DNA from: Cutibacterium namnetense | GTDB taxonomy: Bacteria > Actinomycetota > Actinomycetes > Propionibacteriales > Propionibacteriaceae | Direction: 5' to 3' | DNA: 64,000 bases | Assembly: GCF_001642025.1 (NCBI RefSeq) | Contig: NZ_LWHO01000001.1 | Location: 344,573 to 408,572 of the forward strand | Shown here: in pieces, positions 22,440-31,741 of the stretch | Layout of the letters: each line of letters begins with the position of its first letter | Position numbering within the stretch: the first letter of the stretch is position 1 | Notes under the pieces: model-generated | Databases searched by the model: none | Seen by the model: the letters and a program-made list of their open reading frames with translations, nothing else | Told to the model about the DNA's origin: nothing | Program-made: the position numbers and the translations under genes

Positions 22440-24626
22440 TCAGGACGAAAGCGGATGGGTCCGTTCGACTTGGTGACGAATGATCCGGCCTTGCGTCGCG
22501 GAGACCAGGCCGGCGAGTTTGTCGAGCAGGGCCGCCGTGGCCTCATCGTCGGGCACATCACTAAAGGGACGAACAACCATGACGGCTAGGGCCAGAAACG
22601 ATCGATCACACGGTGAGAACATCGGCAATAGCCCAATTGCGGTGTGCTCAGCGCCGTGGGCCGCCCCTGCCAAATGGACGGCATCTAACTTGAGGTCGTC
22701 TACGACTGCGTCCGGGATGACCCACCAGCAGGCTTTAGTGATCATGGTGTGGGTGGGCATCTCAAGGGCCACTGAGTCCCACACATCGTTAGTGATTTCG
22801 TCGCGACGCAGGTACCCAACGACCTGCTCCGTCAATTCCACCTGTCCGTATGCCACGTACCCGCGCCCGAAGTCGCGACGCCTCTCCTGCCGAAGGATTC
22901 TCACCGTCGACGCTGATTGCGGTTGAGTCCAGTATCCCGGCAGGTCCTGGTGCACCAGAGCATGGTGCTCTATCGGATGGTATTCATCGACTAGCCACTG
23001 ATCCCCTTGGTGTAGGTACACCGCGCCTGGATGCACGGTACGGTCTGCGGTGGCTTCGTCGGCCACCCCGATGATCCTCCCAGTGGACATATCGACAATG
23101 TCAATCCCCTTGCCTGCCGCCGATCGCAGGTCGATGGCGTCGACAGCTCGCTCTGGCCGGGTCCAGAACAGCCGATTCCCGCGGCGGCGCAGTACGTGTT
23201 GGCCAGCCAGCATGTCGCACATCTCAGTAAAAGCCGATCCGTAAAACTCTTCGTCGGCAGGGGAGAGGTACGCCTCCTGGGCGGCTGCAGCTAGATGCGG
23301 GCCGAGCACGTACGGGTTATCCGGGTGCAGGACAGTCGCCTCCACCGAGGACGAGAACAACAACTCGGCGTGCCCAAAGAGGTATTGGTCCAACGGATTT
23401 TCCCGGGCTACGAGCACCACCAACGCATCATGCCCGGACCGTCCGGCACGACCAGCCTGCTGCCACAAGTCTGACAACCGTCCTGGGTACCCGGCGATAA
23501 CGACGGCGTCCATCCCTGAAATATCTACGCCCAGTTCCAGAGCATTCGTCGCGACGACAGCCCGCACCGAACCGTCCTGCAGCCTGGCCTCGATACGTCG
23601 TCGGTCCTCGGGAAGGTATCCGGCCCGATACGAGGCGACCCGAGCCCCGCTGGTCACCCTGTCCTGGGCATGGGCAGAGATGACCTCTGCTAGGGAACGC
23701 GAGGCGACGAAACATATCGTCTGTAATCCGGCATCGGCCAGGTCAGCTACCAGTCCCGTGGCATCGTTGCTCACCGACTCGGCGGGCTGCCACAAGATGA
23801 CGTCACGGCCCGGGTGCGGGGAACAGTCCTCGTCAACAACCTCTACCTTCTCTACCCCGAGCAGACGAGCCCCGGCCTCGGCTGCGTTCGTCGAGGTCGC
23901 GCTAGAAAGCAGGAATACCGGATCTGCGCCATGCATCCGACAAAGCCGGCGTAGTCGGCGAATAACCTGGGCCACGTGTGCTCCGAAGACTCCGCGATAT
24001 CGGTGGGCTTCGTCAATGACGACATATCGCAGACTTCCGAGCAGGGAGGCCCACCGCGAATGAGATGGCAGCACGGTGCGGTGCAACATGTCCGGGTTCG
24101 TGAGGACGTATCGGGCCTGTTCCCGGGCGAAGCGACGCTCGGCGTCGTCGGAGTCGCCGTCGAGGGTAGAGACCAGCCAATCCTTCGGCCCAACCTCGCG
24201 ACAAACGCGTTCCTGGTCGTGGGCTAGGGCCTTCGTCGGGGCCAGGTACAGGGCGCTGTTGCGGTGCAGGCGATCCCGCAACGATGCCGGCAGGTCAGGA
24301 GTTGGCGGCTCTGGCAGCACTGGGGCGGCCGATGCCGTCGCAGCCATGATCGGCAACAAGTAGGCCAAGGTCTTGCCCGATGCCGTTGCGGTGCAAATCG
24401 CTGCATGACGGCCCGCTTTTGTTAGCTCGGCGAATCGTGCCTGGTGCTCCCACGGCCGATGTATCCCGGCAGCCTCGACCGCTTGACGACAATCCTCAGG
24501 GAACCACGGCGGCCACTCACAGGTGCGTCCTGCTGCGGCCGCGCGATGATCGAGGTAGACCACCTGAGGGCTGGCCAACAACCGCGACACAGCGTCGCGG
24601 GTTGACGGGACAGATGGAACGATCAC
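22440..24626 (-). pseudogene. DEAD/DEAH-box helicase, N-terminal part of split gene
   Basis: Large superfamily 2 helicase of the MrfA/YprA (DUF1998) type, 728 codons from a GTG start. Motif I is TATASGKTLAYLLP, Ia YLAPTKALAHDQ, motif II V-I-D-E-A-H-R-Y, motif III LSSATSTN, and motifs IV-VI include TICFVASRSLAEV, ATNALELGVDISGMD and QQAGRAGRSG. Homology ends at S-P-C-D-R (codon ending 22602); the last 54 codons are unrelated sequence from the insert. The missing C-terminal Cys module lies 3.7 kb away at 18627-18902. The motor domains are intact, so a truncated protein could be made, but it lacks the metal-binding module. Mycobacteria have this helicase (Rv3649) beside tad. Confidence 0.85.
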
Positions 24627-24643
24627 GCGCCAAGATTGCCACT

Positions 24644-26131
24644 ATGGGCAGACACCTCACCGTCGACGAGATCGAACAGTTGCGGAACACTTTCACCGAT
24701 ATCGGGTACCTCACTGACCCCGTCATGGCCGCTATTGAGGACTCTGGGCAGGCCGGGTTGACGAGAAATAGCACCACGCCGGCTTTGCGGGCTCTGGCAG
24801 GGCGCACTGATGCTCTGGCTGGCACTATCCGACTATGGCTGTTGCAGCAGCCCGTTCCCGTTGAGCAGTTGGCGCCGTTGCCGCTGCAAGCCCTCGCTGA
24901 GGCTGGCATTGTCAGCATTGCGGGATCGACAGCTCGCGCCCTGGTCGATCTGCGCCCCTACGGATCCCCCGATGACGGCGCGTCGGGGTGGACCGTCTCT
25001 GACCTCACCCCAGGCTTGGATAAGGGCATCACTCAAATCCGCCCTGACTACGTACTAGGCGTTTCCCCGGCATCAGTCTCGCTGACTCAGATGGCCGTTC
25101 CGACTCACGTAGGACGCGCCCTCGACTTAGGCTGCGGATGTGGCGTCCAGTCCCTGCACCTGTCGCGCCACGCGGACTATGTCATAGCCACTGATGTCAA
25201 CCCTCGAGCCCTCGAGATGGCTCAGCTCACTTGCCGTCTTTCTCACGCCGACGTGGATATCCGGAACGGATCCCTCTACGACCCTTGCGGAGGCGACACC
25301 TTCGACCTCATCGTTACTAATCCGCCCTACGTTATGGCTCCGCCTAGCCGTGATGGTCAACGGCTGGTTTATCGAGAGGGCGGGTTTTCCGGGGACGGCT
25401 TGGTTGAGGCCGTGGTTCGTGGTGCCCCTGATCGTCTCAATGACGGCGGGATGCTCCAGGTTCTTGCCAACTGGGCTCACCTAGGTGACCAGCCGTGGTC
25501 TGAGAGACTCGCTACCTGGGTCGAGGGGACCGGCTGCGATCTGTGGGTGGTTGAGCGTGAACATCTCGACGTCTGCGAGTACATCGAAACGTGGCTCACC
25601 GATGCCGGGTTGGACGGGTCTGCCCAGTGGCGGGCCCGCTACGACGAGTGGTTGTCCTATTTCGACGCCCTCGGCATCACTGGTGTTTCCCTGGGGTGGA
25701 TCACCCTGGCCAAGGCCGGCCGGGACGATCCCGATCTCTGCTTTGAGGAGTGGCCCTGGCAGGTTGCACAACCGATTGGTGAAAGGATGGCCGGGCGCTC
25801 GCAGGCTGTCACCTGGGCGCGTCTCGATGACGAGGACCTGCTTGCCCGACGCTGGCGCATCGCCCCCGACGTTGACAACGAAACCACCGGACGCCCCGGT
25901 GCCGCCGATCCCGATCATATTGTGTTGCGTCAGCGTCGCGGGCTGTGCCGGGCCGTCGAGATGACGACGGCCTCAGGGGGAGTGCTGGGTGCTTGCGATG
26001 GGGAGCTCACCTTGGCTCAGATCACTGGTGCGGTGTCGGCGATCCTTGAGGTTGACTATGACGCTTTGCTCGCCGAGGTGCTTCCTCTGGTTCGGGAGTG
26101 TTTGCGCTACGGGATTCTTGAGACCGCCTGA
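24644..26131 (+). CDS. SAM-dependent methyltransferase with N-terminal DUF7059-like domain
   Basis: About 495 residues. An N-terminal helical domain (about 1-140) precedes a class I methyltransferase: motif I ALDLGCGCGVQSLHL, acidic ATDVNPRALEMA, and catalytic N-P-P-Y in DLIVTNPPYVMAPPS. NPPY marks enzymes acting on planar nitrogens, such as N5-glutamine (PrmC-like) or N6-adenine/guanine RNA methyltransferases. A C-terminal winged-helix-like region (CDGELTLAQITGAVSAIL) follows. The target is unknown. It is divergent from the split helicase; ATG 24614 is an alternative start. Confidence 0.82.
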   Translation: MGRHLTVDEIEQLRNTFTDIGYLTDPVMAAIEDSGQAGLTRNSTTPALRALAGRTDALAGTIRLWLLQQPVPVEQLAPLPLQALAEAGIVSIAGSTARALVDLRPYGSPDDGASGWTVSDLTPGLDKGITQIRPDYVLGVSPASVSLTQMAVPTHVGRALDLGCGCGVQSLHLSRHADYVIATDVNPRALEMAQLTCRLSHADVDIRNGSLYDPCGGDTFDLIVTNPPYVMAPPSRDGQRLVYREGGFSGDGLVEAVVRGAPDRLNDGGMLQVLANWAHLGDQPWSERLATWVEGTGCDLWVVEREHLDVCEYIETWLTDAGLDGSAQWRARYDEWLSYFDALGITGVSLGWITLAKAGRDDPDLCFEEWPWQVAQPIGERMAGRSQAVTWARLDDEDLLARRWRIAPDVDNETTGRPGAADPDHIVLRQRRGLCRAVEMTTASGGVLGACDGELTLAQITGAVSAILEVDYDALLAEVLPLVRECLRYGILETA

Positions 26132-26228
26132 CTGAGCCGAGTGGACACTGACCGTCGCAACCCTCAATGTCACGCCGCAATCATCGCTGCGCTATTTTTG
26201 GCGAAGCAATCATTAAAAAGGAGAACCG

Positions 26229-26513
26229 ATGACTGATCACCAGGAGATCCCACTGGCTGAGACCCACCGCTGCAGCTGTGGTGAAACCGACACCGGGCTG
26301 CCCGAGCTCGATGTGCGCACTATTGCGCACGCTATCCGTCACGGTGCCGTCATCGGCGCCTTCGCGCAGCTGCAGCCGGGCGCCTCGATGATTCTTATCG
26401 CCCCGCACAACCCGCTGCCTCTGCTGAGTCAGCTCGAGCAGATTAACGGAGCCTTGGGCATTGAGTACCTCTCCGAGGATCCCTGGCGTATCAAGCTCAC
26501 CAAGCAGGCCTGA
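26229..26513 (+). CDS. DUF2249 domain protein
   Basis: A 94-residue protein with a strong Shine-Dalgarno (AAAGGAG) seven bases before the ATG. The sequence LDVRTIAHAIRHGAVIGAFAQLQ ... MILIAPHNPLPLLSQLEQ ... LSEDPWRIKLTK follows DUF2249 (TusA-like fold: L-D-V/P-R ... P-H-N-P-P-L), found alone or fused to hemerythrin domains and linked to redox or nitric oxide metabolism. The N-terminal CSCGETD adds two Cys. The protein is probably a small cytosolic carrier or regulator. Confidence 0.75.
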   Translation: MTDHQEIPLAETHRCSCGETDTGLPELDVRTIAHAIRHGAVIGAFAQLQPGASMILIAPHNPLPLLSQLEQINGALGIEYLSEDPWRIKLTKQA

Positions 26514-26759
26514 CTTGGGATGTGCCGTTAGGGTGTGAGTGCGCTCCACCCCCCAACCCGCCCCGTTGCGTAGGCTGTAGTAGGTCCATGCGGCGGGCCC
26601 GTTGGAGGGCGGAGCGCTTCCTTTTTGGACGAGTTCGAGGTGCCGGATGCGACGGCTGTTGTTACGGTTGACGCGCGGCCACCGGCGACGGTGCCGCTAC
26701 ATTGGGCTGCGGACCGTCCATTTTGGGCAGCCCACATCACGTCAACGGAGAAGGCAGGA

Positions 26760-29567
26760 ATGTCACCGACCAAGAGCCTCGTCATCGTCGAGTCCCCCCA
26801 TAAGGCCACGATGATCGCCGGGTACCTGGGGCCCAAGTACACCGTGCGAGCTAGCCAGGGTCACGTGCGCGACCTGCCCACTAGCGCATCCGAGGTTCCC
26901 GCCAAATACAAGGGGGAGCCATGGGCGCGTACCGGAGTCAACGTCGACGATAAGTTCACCCCTATCTACGTCGTTTCCCCAGAAAAGCGGTCGACGATCC
27001 GCGAGCTCAAGAACCTGCTCAAGGACTCTGACGAGCTCCTGCTCGCTACCGATGGTGACCGCGAAGGGGAGGCCATCGCCTGGCATCTGCTTGACGAGCT
27101 CAGGCCGAAGGTGCCGGTGCGGCGCATGGTGTTCAACGAAATCACCGAGAAGGCTATCAACGACGCTGTCGCTCGTACCCGAGAGCTCGACACAGACCTC
27201 GTCGACGCCCAGGAGACTCGACGCATCCTGGACCGTCTTTACGGTTACGAGGTCTCCCCGGTGCTGTGGAAGAAAGTACTGCCGAAGCTGTCGGCAGGCC
27301 GCGTGCAGTCGGTGGCTACCCGTTTAGTCGTCGATCGTGAGCGCGAGCGGATGGCATTCACTAGCGCGAACTACTGGGACATGGAGGCGACCCTGGCCGC
27401 CGACTCGGATGAGTTTCAGGCCCGCTTGGTCTACCTTGATGACACCAAGATCGCCACCGGTCGAGACTTCGATTCCCACGGCAACCTCACATCCAAGGTG
27501 CGCCGCCTTGACGAAGCTACCGCAAGCGCCATCGCGAAGGCCCTCGAGAAGGCTCCATTCGCTGTCACCAAGGTGGAGTCCAAGCCGTACACCCGCCGCC
27601 CCTACGCCCCCTTCCGCACCACAACCCTGCAGCAGGAGGCAGGCCGTAAGCTCGGCTTCACCTCCCAGCGCACCATGTCAGTGGCCCAGAACCTCTACGA
27701 GGGCGGCTACATCACCTACATGCGTACCGACTCGGTGGCCTTGTCTCAGGAGGCCATCCACGCGGCCCGCCGCCAGGCTGCCGAGCTCTACGGTTCCGAC
27801 CACGTGCCGGACAAGCCGCGCATCTACGCCTCCAAGGTGAAAAACGCCCAGGAAGCCCACGAGGCTATTCGTCCTGCCGGCGAGCACTTCCGCACTCCTG
27901 CTGAAACCGGTCTGAAGGGCGACGATTTCAAGCTTTACGAGTTGGTCTGGATGCGCACCCTCGCCTCCCAGATGGCCGATGCCAAGGGCGAGACTCTTTC
28001 GGTGACGATCGACGCTACCCCGGCCTCACCAGTGAGCCTGCCCGGCGGTGACGTCACCACCGCTAGGTTTACTGCGTCTGGCCGCACTATCACTTTCCAC
28101 GGCTTCTTGCGTGCTTACGTCGAGTCCGTCGATGAAGGAGCCTCTGACGATGCTCAGAAACGTTTGCCCCAGTTGTCGCAGGGGCAGAAGCTGGATCCGC
28201 GCGAGGTGACCGCTAACGGGCACGACACGCGCCCACCGGCCCGCTACACCGAGCCCAGCCTGGTGGCGAAGCTGGAGGAACTCGAGATCGGCCGTCCGTC
28301 GACGTACGCATCAATTATCCGCACTATCACCAGCCGCGACTACGTTTTCAAGAGGGGCTCGGCGCTGGTGCCGACCTGGCTCGCTTTCGCCGTCACTAGG
28401 TTGTTGGAGGAACACTTTTCCAACCTCGTCGACTACCAGTTCACCGCCGACATGGAGGAAACCCTCGACCAGATCGCCCGAGGTAATGCCGATCGGGTGG
28501 CGGTGCTTTCAGCCTTCTACTTCGGCCAGACCAAGTCCGACGACGGTGACGTCCCGACGCCCACCGAGGACCATGAGGGTCTGCACCAGCTCGTCACTGA
28601 GCTTGGTGACATCGACGCGCGCACGATCTGCACCTTCCCACTGGGCGATTCTGACGTCGTCGTGCGGGTGGGTCGCTACGGTACCTACGTCGAGGACGCC
28701 GAGGGCAACCGAGCCAATGTCGACGACGCGTTACCCCCTGACGAGCTCACCGTTGAGGCTGCCAAGGAGCTGCTGGCAAGCCCGAACGGTCAGGACCGCG
28801 AGCTCGGTCTGGATCCGCACAGCCATCGTCCGATTGTGGCCCGCAATGGGAGGTTCGGCCCTTACGTCACCGAAGTCCTTGACGACGATGAGGCCACTGA
28901 GATCGTCGAGACGACAATCAAGGAGGGCAAGAAGCGTCGCACCAAGCGCAAGGTGAAGCCGCGTACTGCCAGTTTGTTCAGATCGATGAACCTTGAGACC
29001 GTCACCCTTGACGAGGCCCTCAAGCTGCTCTCGCTGCCCCGGGTGGTCGGAACGGCCGCCGACGGCACCGAGATCACTGCCCAGAACGGGCGTTACGGCC
29101 CATATCTCAAGAAGGGAACTGACTCGCGTTCCTTGGGTAATGAGGACGAGATTTTCTCCATCACCTTGGAGCAGGCCGAAGCTATTTACGCCCAGCCCAA
29201 GCAGCGGGGCCGTGCTGCTGCCAAACCGCCGCTGCGCGAACTTGGCGAGGATCCGACCTCGGGCCGGCCGATCGTCGTCAAGGATGGGCGTTTCGGCCCC
29301 TACGTCACTGACGGCCAAACCAACGCGACCCTCCGCCGGGACGACTCGGTCGAGGACATCACCCCAGAGCGCGCTCAGGAACTGTTGGCCGAGAAGAGGG
29401 CCAAGGGTCCAGCCAAGAAGAGCCCAGCCAAGAGGAAGACGACGCGGAAGACGACCGCTGGCAAAACCACCTCGAAGAAGTCGACGACTAAGACCGCCTC
29501 AAAGTCCGCCTCGTCTAAGGCGTCTAAGGCGACCAAGGCGACCGCGAAGACGTCGTCAGGAAGCTGA
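26760..29567 (+). CDS. topA: DNA topoisomerase I
   Basis: Type IA topoisomerase relaxing negative supercoils, 935 residues. The Toprim domain begins SLVIVESPHKATMIAGYLG and contains DGDREGEAIAWHLL. The catalytic Tyr is near residue 320 in YITYMRTDS. The C-terminus has the four actinobacterial Toprim_C-type repeats with G-R-[FY]-G-P-Y-V/L (GRFGPYVTEV, GRYGPYLKK, GRFGPYVTD) and no zinc fingers, then a Lys/Ala/Ser/Thr-rich tail (KKSPAKRKTTRKTT) that binds DNA in mycobacterial TopA. The ATG at 26760 has GGAG upstream; longer in-frame sequence is intergenic. Confidence 0.97.
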   Translation: MSPTKSLVIVESPHKATMIAGYLGPKYTVRASQGHVRDLPTSASEVPAKYKGEPWARTGVNVDDKFTPIYVVSPEKRSTIRELKNLLKDSDELLLATDGDREGEAIAWHLLDELRPKVPVRRMVFNEITEKAINDAVARTRELDTDLVDAQETRRILDRLYGYEVSPVLWKKVLPKLSAGRVQSVATRLVVDRERERMAFTSANYWDMEATLAADSDEFQARLVYLDDTKIATGRDFDSHGNLTSKVRRLDEATASAIAKALEKAPFAVTKVESKPYTRRPYAPFRTTTLQQEAGRKLGFTSQRTMSVAQNLYEGGYITYMRTDSVALSQEAIHAARRQAAELYGSDHVPDKPRIYASKVKNAQEAHEAIRPAGEHFRTPAETGLKGDDFKLYELVWMRTLASQMADAKGETLSVTIDATPASPVSLPGGDVTTARFTASGRTITFHGFLRAYVESVDEGASDDAQKRLPQLSQGQKLDPREVTANGHDTRPPARYTEPSLVAKLEELEIGRPSTYASIIRTITSRDYVFKRGSALVPTWLAFAVTRLLEEHFSNLVDYQFTADMEETLDQIARGNADRVAVLSAFYFGQTKSDDGDVPTPTEDHEGLHQLVTELGDIDARTICTFPLGDSDVVVRVGRYGTYVEDAEGNRANVDDALPPDELTVEAAKELLASPNGQDRELGLDPHSHRPIVARNGRFGPYVTEVLDDDEATEIVETTIKEGKKRRTKRKVKPRTASLFRSMNLETVTLDEALKLLSLPRVVGTAADGTEITAQNGRYGPYLKKGTDSRSLGNEDEIFSITLEQAEAIYAQPKQRGRAAAKPPLRELGEDPTSGRPIVVKDGRFGPYVTDGQTNATLRRDDSVEDITPERAQELLAEKRAKGPAKKSPAKRKTTRKTTAGKTTSKKSTTKTASKSASSKASKATKATAKTSSGS

Positions 29568-29568
29568 G

Positions 29569-31056
29569 ATGATGACGGGCTGGCGTTCGGGCAGCACCGA
29601 ACCGTTGTACTTCGAGTTGGCGTGGACGGCTGCTCGACCGGTTCCAGCCGACCTGCGCACTTCCGTTGCCGCCGTCGGGGCCCGTCGGACCATCGAATGC
29701 GAGGTCACCTTGCTGGACTCCCCGGACCACCGGCTGCTGAGGTCGGGGATTGTCGTCGCCCATCGTGTCGTGGACGGGTTGGGGGAGTGGTACATGGACG
29801 CCCCGGAGTGGTCCCCATGGCTGCCGGTGGCCCGGTCAGTAGCCCTCGACGCCGCCGGTGAACTGCCGCAAGACTTCACCTGCCTGGCCCGTCCTTTCCT
29901 GCGCGGGGCGACTCTTTGCCCGGTCGCGGCTTTGTCCTGGGAACGCAACGAGACGAGCCTGGAGGCACCCGACTCCACTAAGTTGGCTCTCATCCGAGAC
30001 GACCGCATCGCCGTCGTCCAGTCGGGGGTGACGACATCGCGGGTTCGTGAGTTGACGATCACCCCACGGCGGGGGCTGACAGAGGGGCAGCGGGAGTGGC
30101 TCACTAGCCGGATTCTGGCTCTGGACGGCGTGCCAGTCTCCCGGCACCCTTCGGTCTTGCGACGTCTCGGCCCGGGGGCTGGCGCGCTGACCGATTATCC
30201 GCGTCCGCACCTTCATGATGGCGCGGGGGTGCAGACGTGGGTATCGGCTCAGCTAGCCGGACATTTGCGCAACGTCATCGAGGCCGATCTGGCGGCTCGT
30301 TGCCAGGGAATGGATTTAGGCCCCACCGAGACCACGCGAACGGAGCCGCGCGTTCTTCCGGAGTCACCCGATCGCACTGATCTGGTGGGGATGGGATACG
30401 ACCCGGTGACGACGTCGGTTCCGAGCATCCACGACGGGCGCCACGGGTCTATTCGGCCGCTTCAGGAGGAGATTCGGGCGCTATCGGAGGCCCTGGACGC
30501 AATGTCGGGTCTGCTTGATCACGCGTGGGTCGAACGTGCCCAGAGCTTGTGTTTGCGGGTGATGGATCTGGATCCCCGTCATGTCAGTATTCATAACCTT
30601 CCTCGGGAGTATTACCAGTTGCTCGAGGAGATCACGGCGGCGGCGCGGTCCCCGCGTCTTACCGTTAATCCTGATCAGCCTGCCCGTCCCACTATGAAGC
30701 GCATGCTCCGGAAATCGGTTACTGATGCAGTAACCAAGTGCGATGACGTTGAGGATGTACAGGGATGGTCAACAGCCGAGGCCGCGGTTCGCCACGCAGC
30801 AGCGGTCGCCGGAATCCTCGACACTGGTCGTGCTGAAAAGCTAGCTAAGCGGCTGCGCCCCGTCGTCAAAGAGATAGCCCCGACTAAGCGCAGCGTGACC
30901 GAGGTTGTTGACGTCTCTGAAATGTCTCCTCAGGAAGCTTTTGAGGCCGGACGTGAGGTCGAACGCGCGTGGGCGTCGTTGTCTGCGGCCCGACAGTCGT
31001 TTAAGGACGACTGGCAACAGCATCGTCGCAAGATCCTGAAGGCTATCCATGACTGA
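29569..31056 (+). CDS. degenerate CYTH/CHAD-like protein
   Basis: A 495-residue protein in the topA-tmk interval. Residues 1-200 resemble a CYTH (triphosphate tunnel) fold: strands IECEVTLLDSPDHRLLRSGIVV (like YFDTP..RLLRAG), GEWYMDAPEW, IRDDRIAVVQSGVTTSRVREL. The E-x-E-x-K catalytic start of CYTH is not present. Residues about 290-495 are all-helical with scattered His/Arg (QEEIRALSEALDAMSGLL; RAEKLAKRLRPVVKEI), like CHAD domains that bind polyphosphate. I infer a catalytically inactive CYTH-CHAD descendant; similarity is faint. Its end overlaps tmk by eight bases. Confidence 0.5.
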   Translation: MMTGWRSGSTEPLYFELAWTAARPVPADLRTSVAAVGARRTIECEVTLLDSPDHRLLRSGIVVAHRVVDGLGEWYMDAPEWSPWLPVARSVALDAAGELPQDFTCLARPFLRGATLCPVAALSWERNETSLEAPDSTKLALIRDDRIAVVQSGVTTSRVRELTITPRRGLTEGQREWLTSRILALDGVPVSRHPSVLRRLGPGAGALTDYPRPHLHDGAGVQTWVSAQLAGHLRNVIEADLAARCQGMDLGPTETTRTEPRVLPESPDRTDLVGMGYDPVTTSVPSIHDGRHGSIRPLQEEIRALSEALDAMSGLLDHAWVERAQSLCLRVMDLDPRHVSIHNLPREYYQLLEEITAAARSPRLTVNPDQPARPTMKRMLRKSVTDAVTKCDDVEDVQGWSTAEAAVRHAAAVAGILDTGRAEKLAKRLRPVVKEIAPTKRSVTEVVDVSEMSPQEAFEAGREVERAWASLSAARQSFKDDWQQHRRKILKAIHD

Positions 31057-31696
31057 TCAACAGACGGTGGCTGGCCGCGATCTAGGCGGAGTATTTGTTG
31101 TTTTCGAGGGTGGAGACGGTGCTGGTAAGACGACCCAGTCCCGACTGCTCGAGCAGTGGCTGACGGCTGAGAGGATCCCCCATCTGATGACTCGCGAGCC
31201 TGGAGACTCCTGGCTTGGGCAGCGGATCCGAGAGCTGGTGCTTTCTCCTGACTCGGGACCGATCTCCTCGCGTGCCGAGGCTCTGCTGTACAACGCCGAT
31301 AAGGCTCAACACGTCGACGAGGTTGTCATTCCAGCCCTGAAAAAGGGCAAGGTCGTCGTGTGCGACCGCTACGTTGATTCGACTATCGCTTATCAGGGGG
31401 CGGGTAGGGTCCTCGATCCTGCCGAGGTTGGCCAGCTCGCGAGCTGGGCGACGACCGGCCTGGTGCCGGATTTGACGGTTCTGCTCGACGTCGATCCGTG
31501 CGAAGGGGCCGGCAAGATCGCTGCCAAGGATCGTCTGGAAGCTGCTGGTGACGAGTTCCACCTTCGGGTGCGTCAGTATTTCCTTGATCTCGCTGCAGCC
31601 CACCCGCAGCGGTACCTTGTGCTCGACGCGCGGAAGACTCGTAAGGAGATCAGTGAGGTCATCCGTTGTCGCGTGGCTGGACTGCTCAATCGGTGA
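31049..31696 (+). CDS. tmk: thymidylate kinase
   Basis: Phosphorylates dTMP to dTDP, 215 residues, cytoplasmic. The P-loop is FEGGDGAGKTTQ, the DR[YF] motif appears as V-V-C-D-R-Y-V-D-S-T-I-A-Y-Q-G, and the LID region follows in DVDPCEGAGKIAAKDRLE. The spacing fits the bacterial enzyme. The ATG overlaps the end of the CYTH-like gene. It lies next to holB, the usual tmk-holB pair. Confidence 0.96.
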   Translation: MTDQQTVAGRDLGGVFVVFEGGDGAGKTTQSRLLEQWLTAERIPHLMTREPGDSWLGQRIRELVLSPDSGPISSRAEALLYNADKAQHVDEVVIPALKKGKVVVCDRYVDSTIAYQGAGRVLDPAEVGQLASWATTGLVPDLTVLLDVDPCEGAGKIAAKDRLEAAGDEFHLRVRQYFLDLAAAHPQRYLVLDARKTRKEISEVIRCRVAGLLNR

Positions 31697-31741
31697 GGAA
31701 TCGAACGTTGCGGTGTCGGGCTGATCTGCAACGATGATCTT

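Larger units (their letters stand above)
18903..22601. mobile_element. 3.7-kb plasmid-like insertion splitting the helicase gene
   Basis: Both ends are placed by where helicase homology stops (WDVGG on the left, SPCDR on the right), to within a few bases. Contents: a VRGHW-motif mobile protein, a ParA/ribbon-helix-helix pair, GGATGYATA-type repeats, large inverted repeats, a small HTH peptide, and an AT-richer two-gene cassette. There is no integrase or transposase, and I see no target duplication, so it looks like a plasmid or integrative-element remnant, possibly a composite of two acquisitions. Confidence 0.65.

Noticed and set aside
28993-29568. N-terminal extension of the CYTH-like gene into topA
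   Set aside because: Arg/Pro/Ser-rich out-of-frame copy of topA; the real protein starts just after the topA stop.
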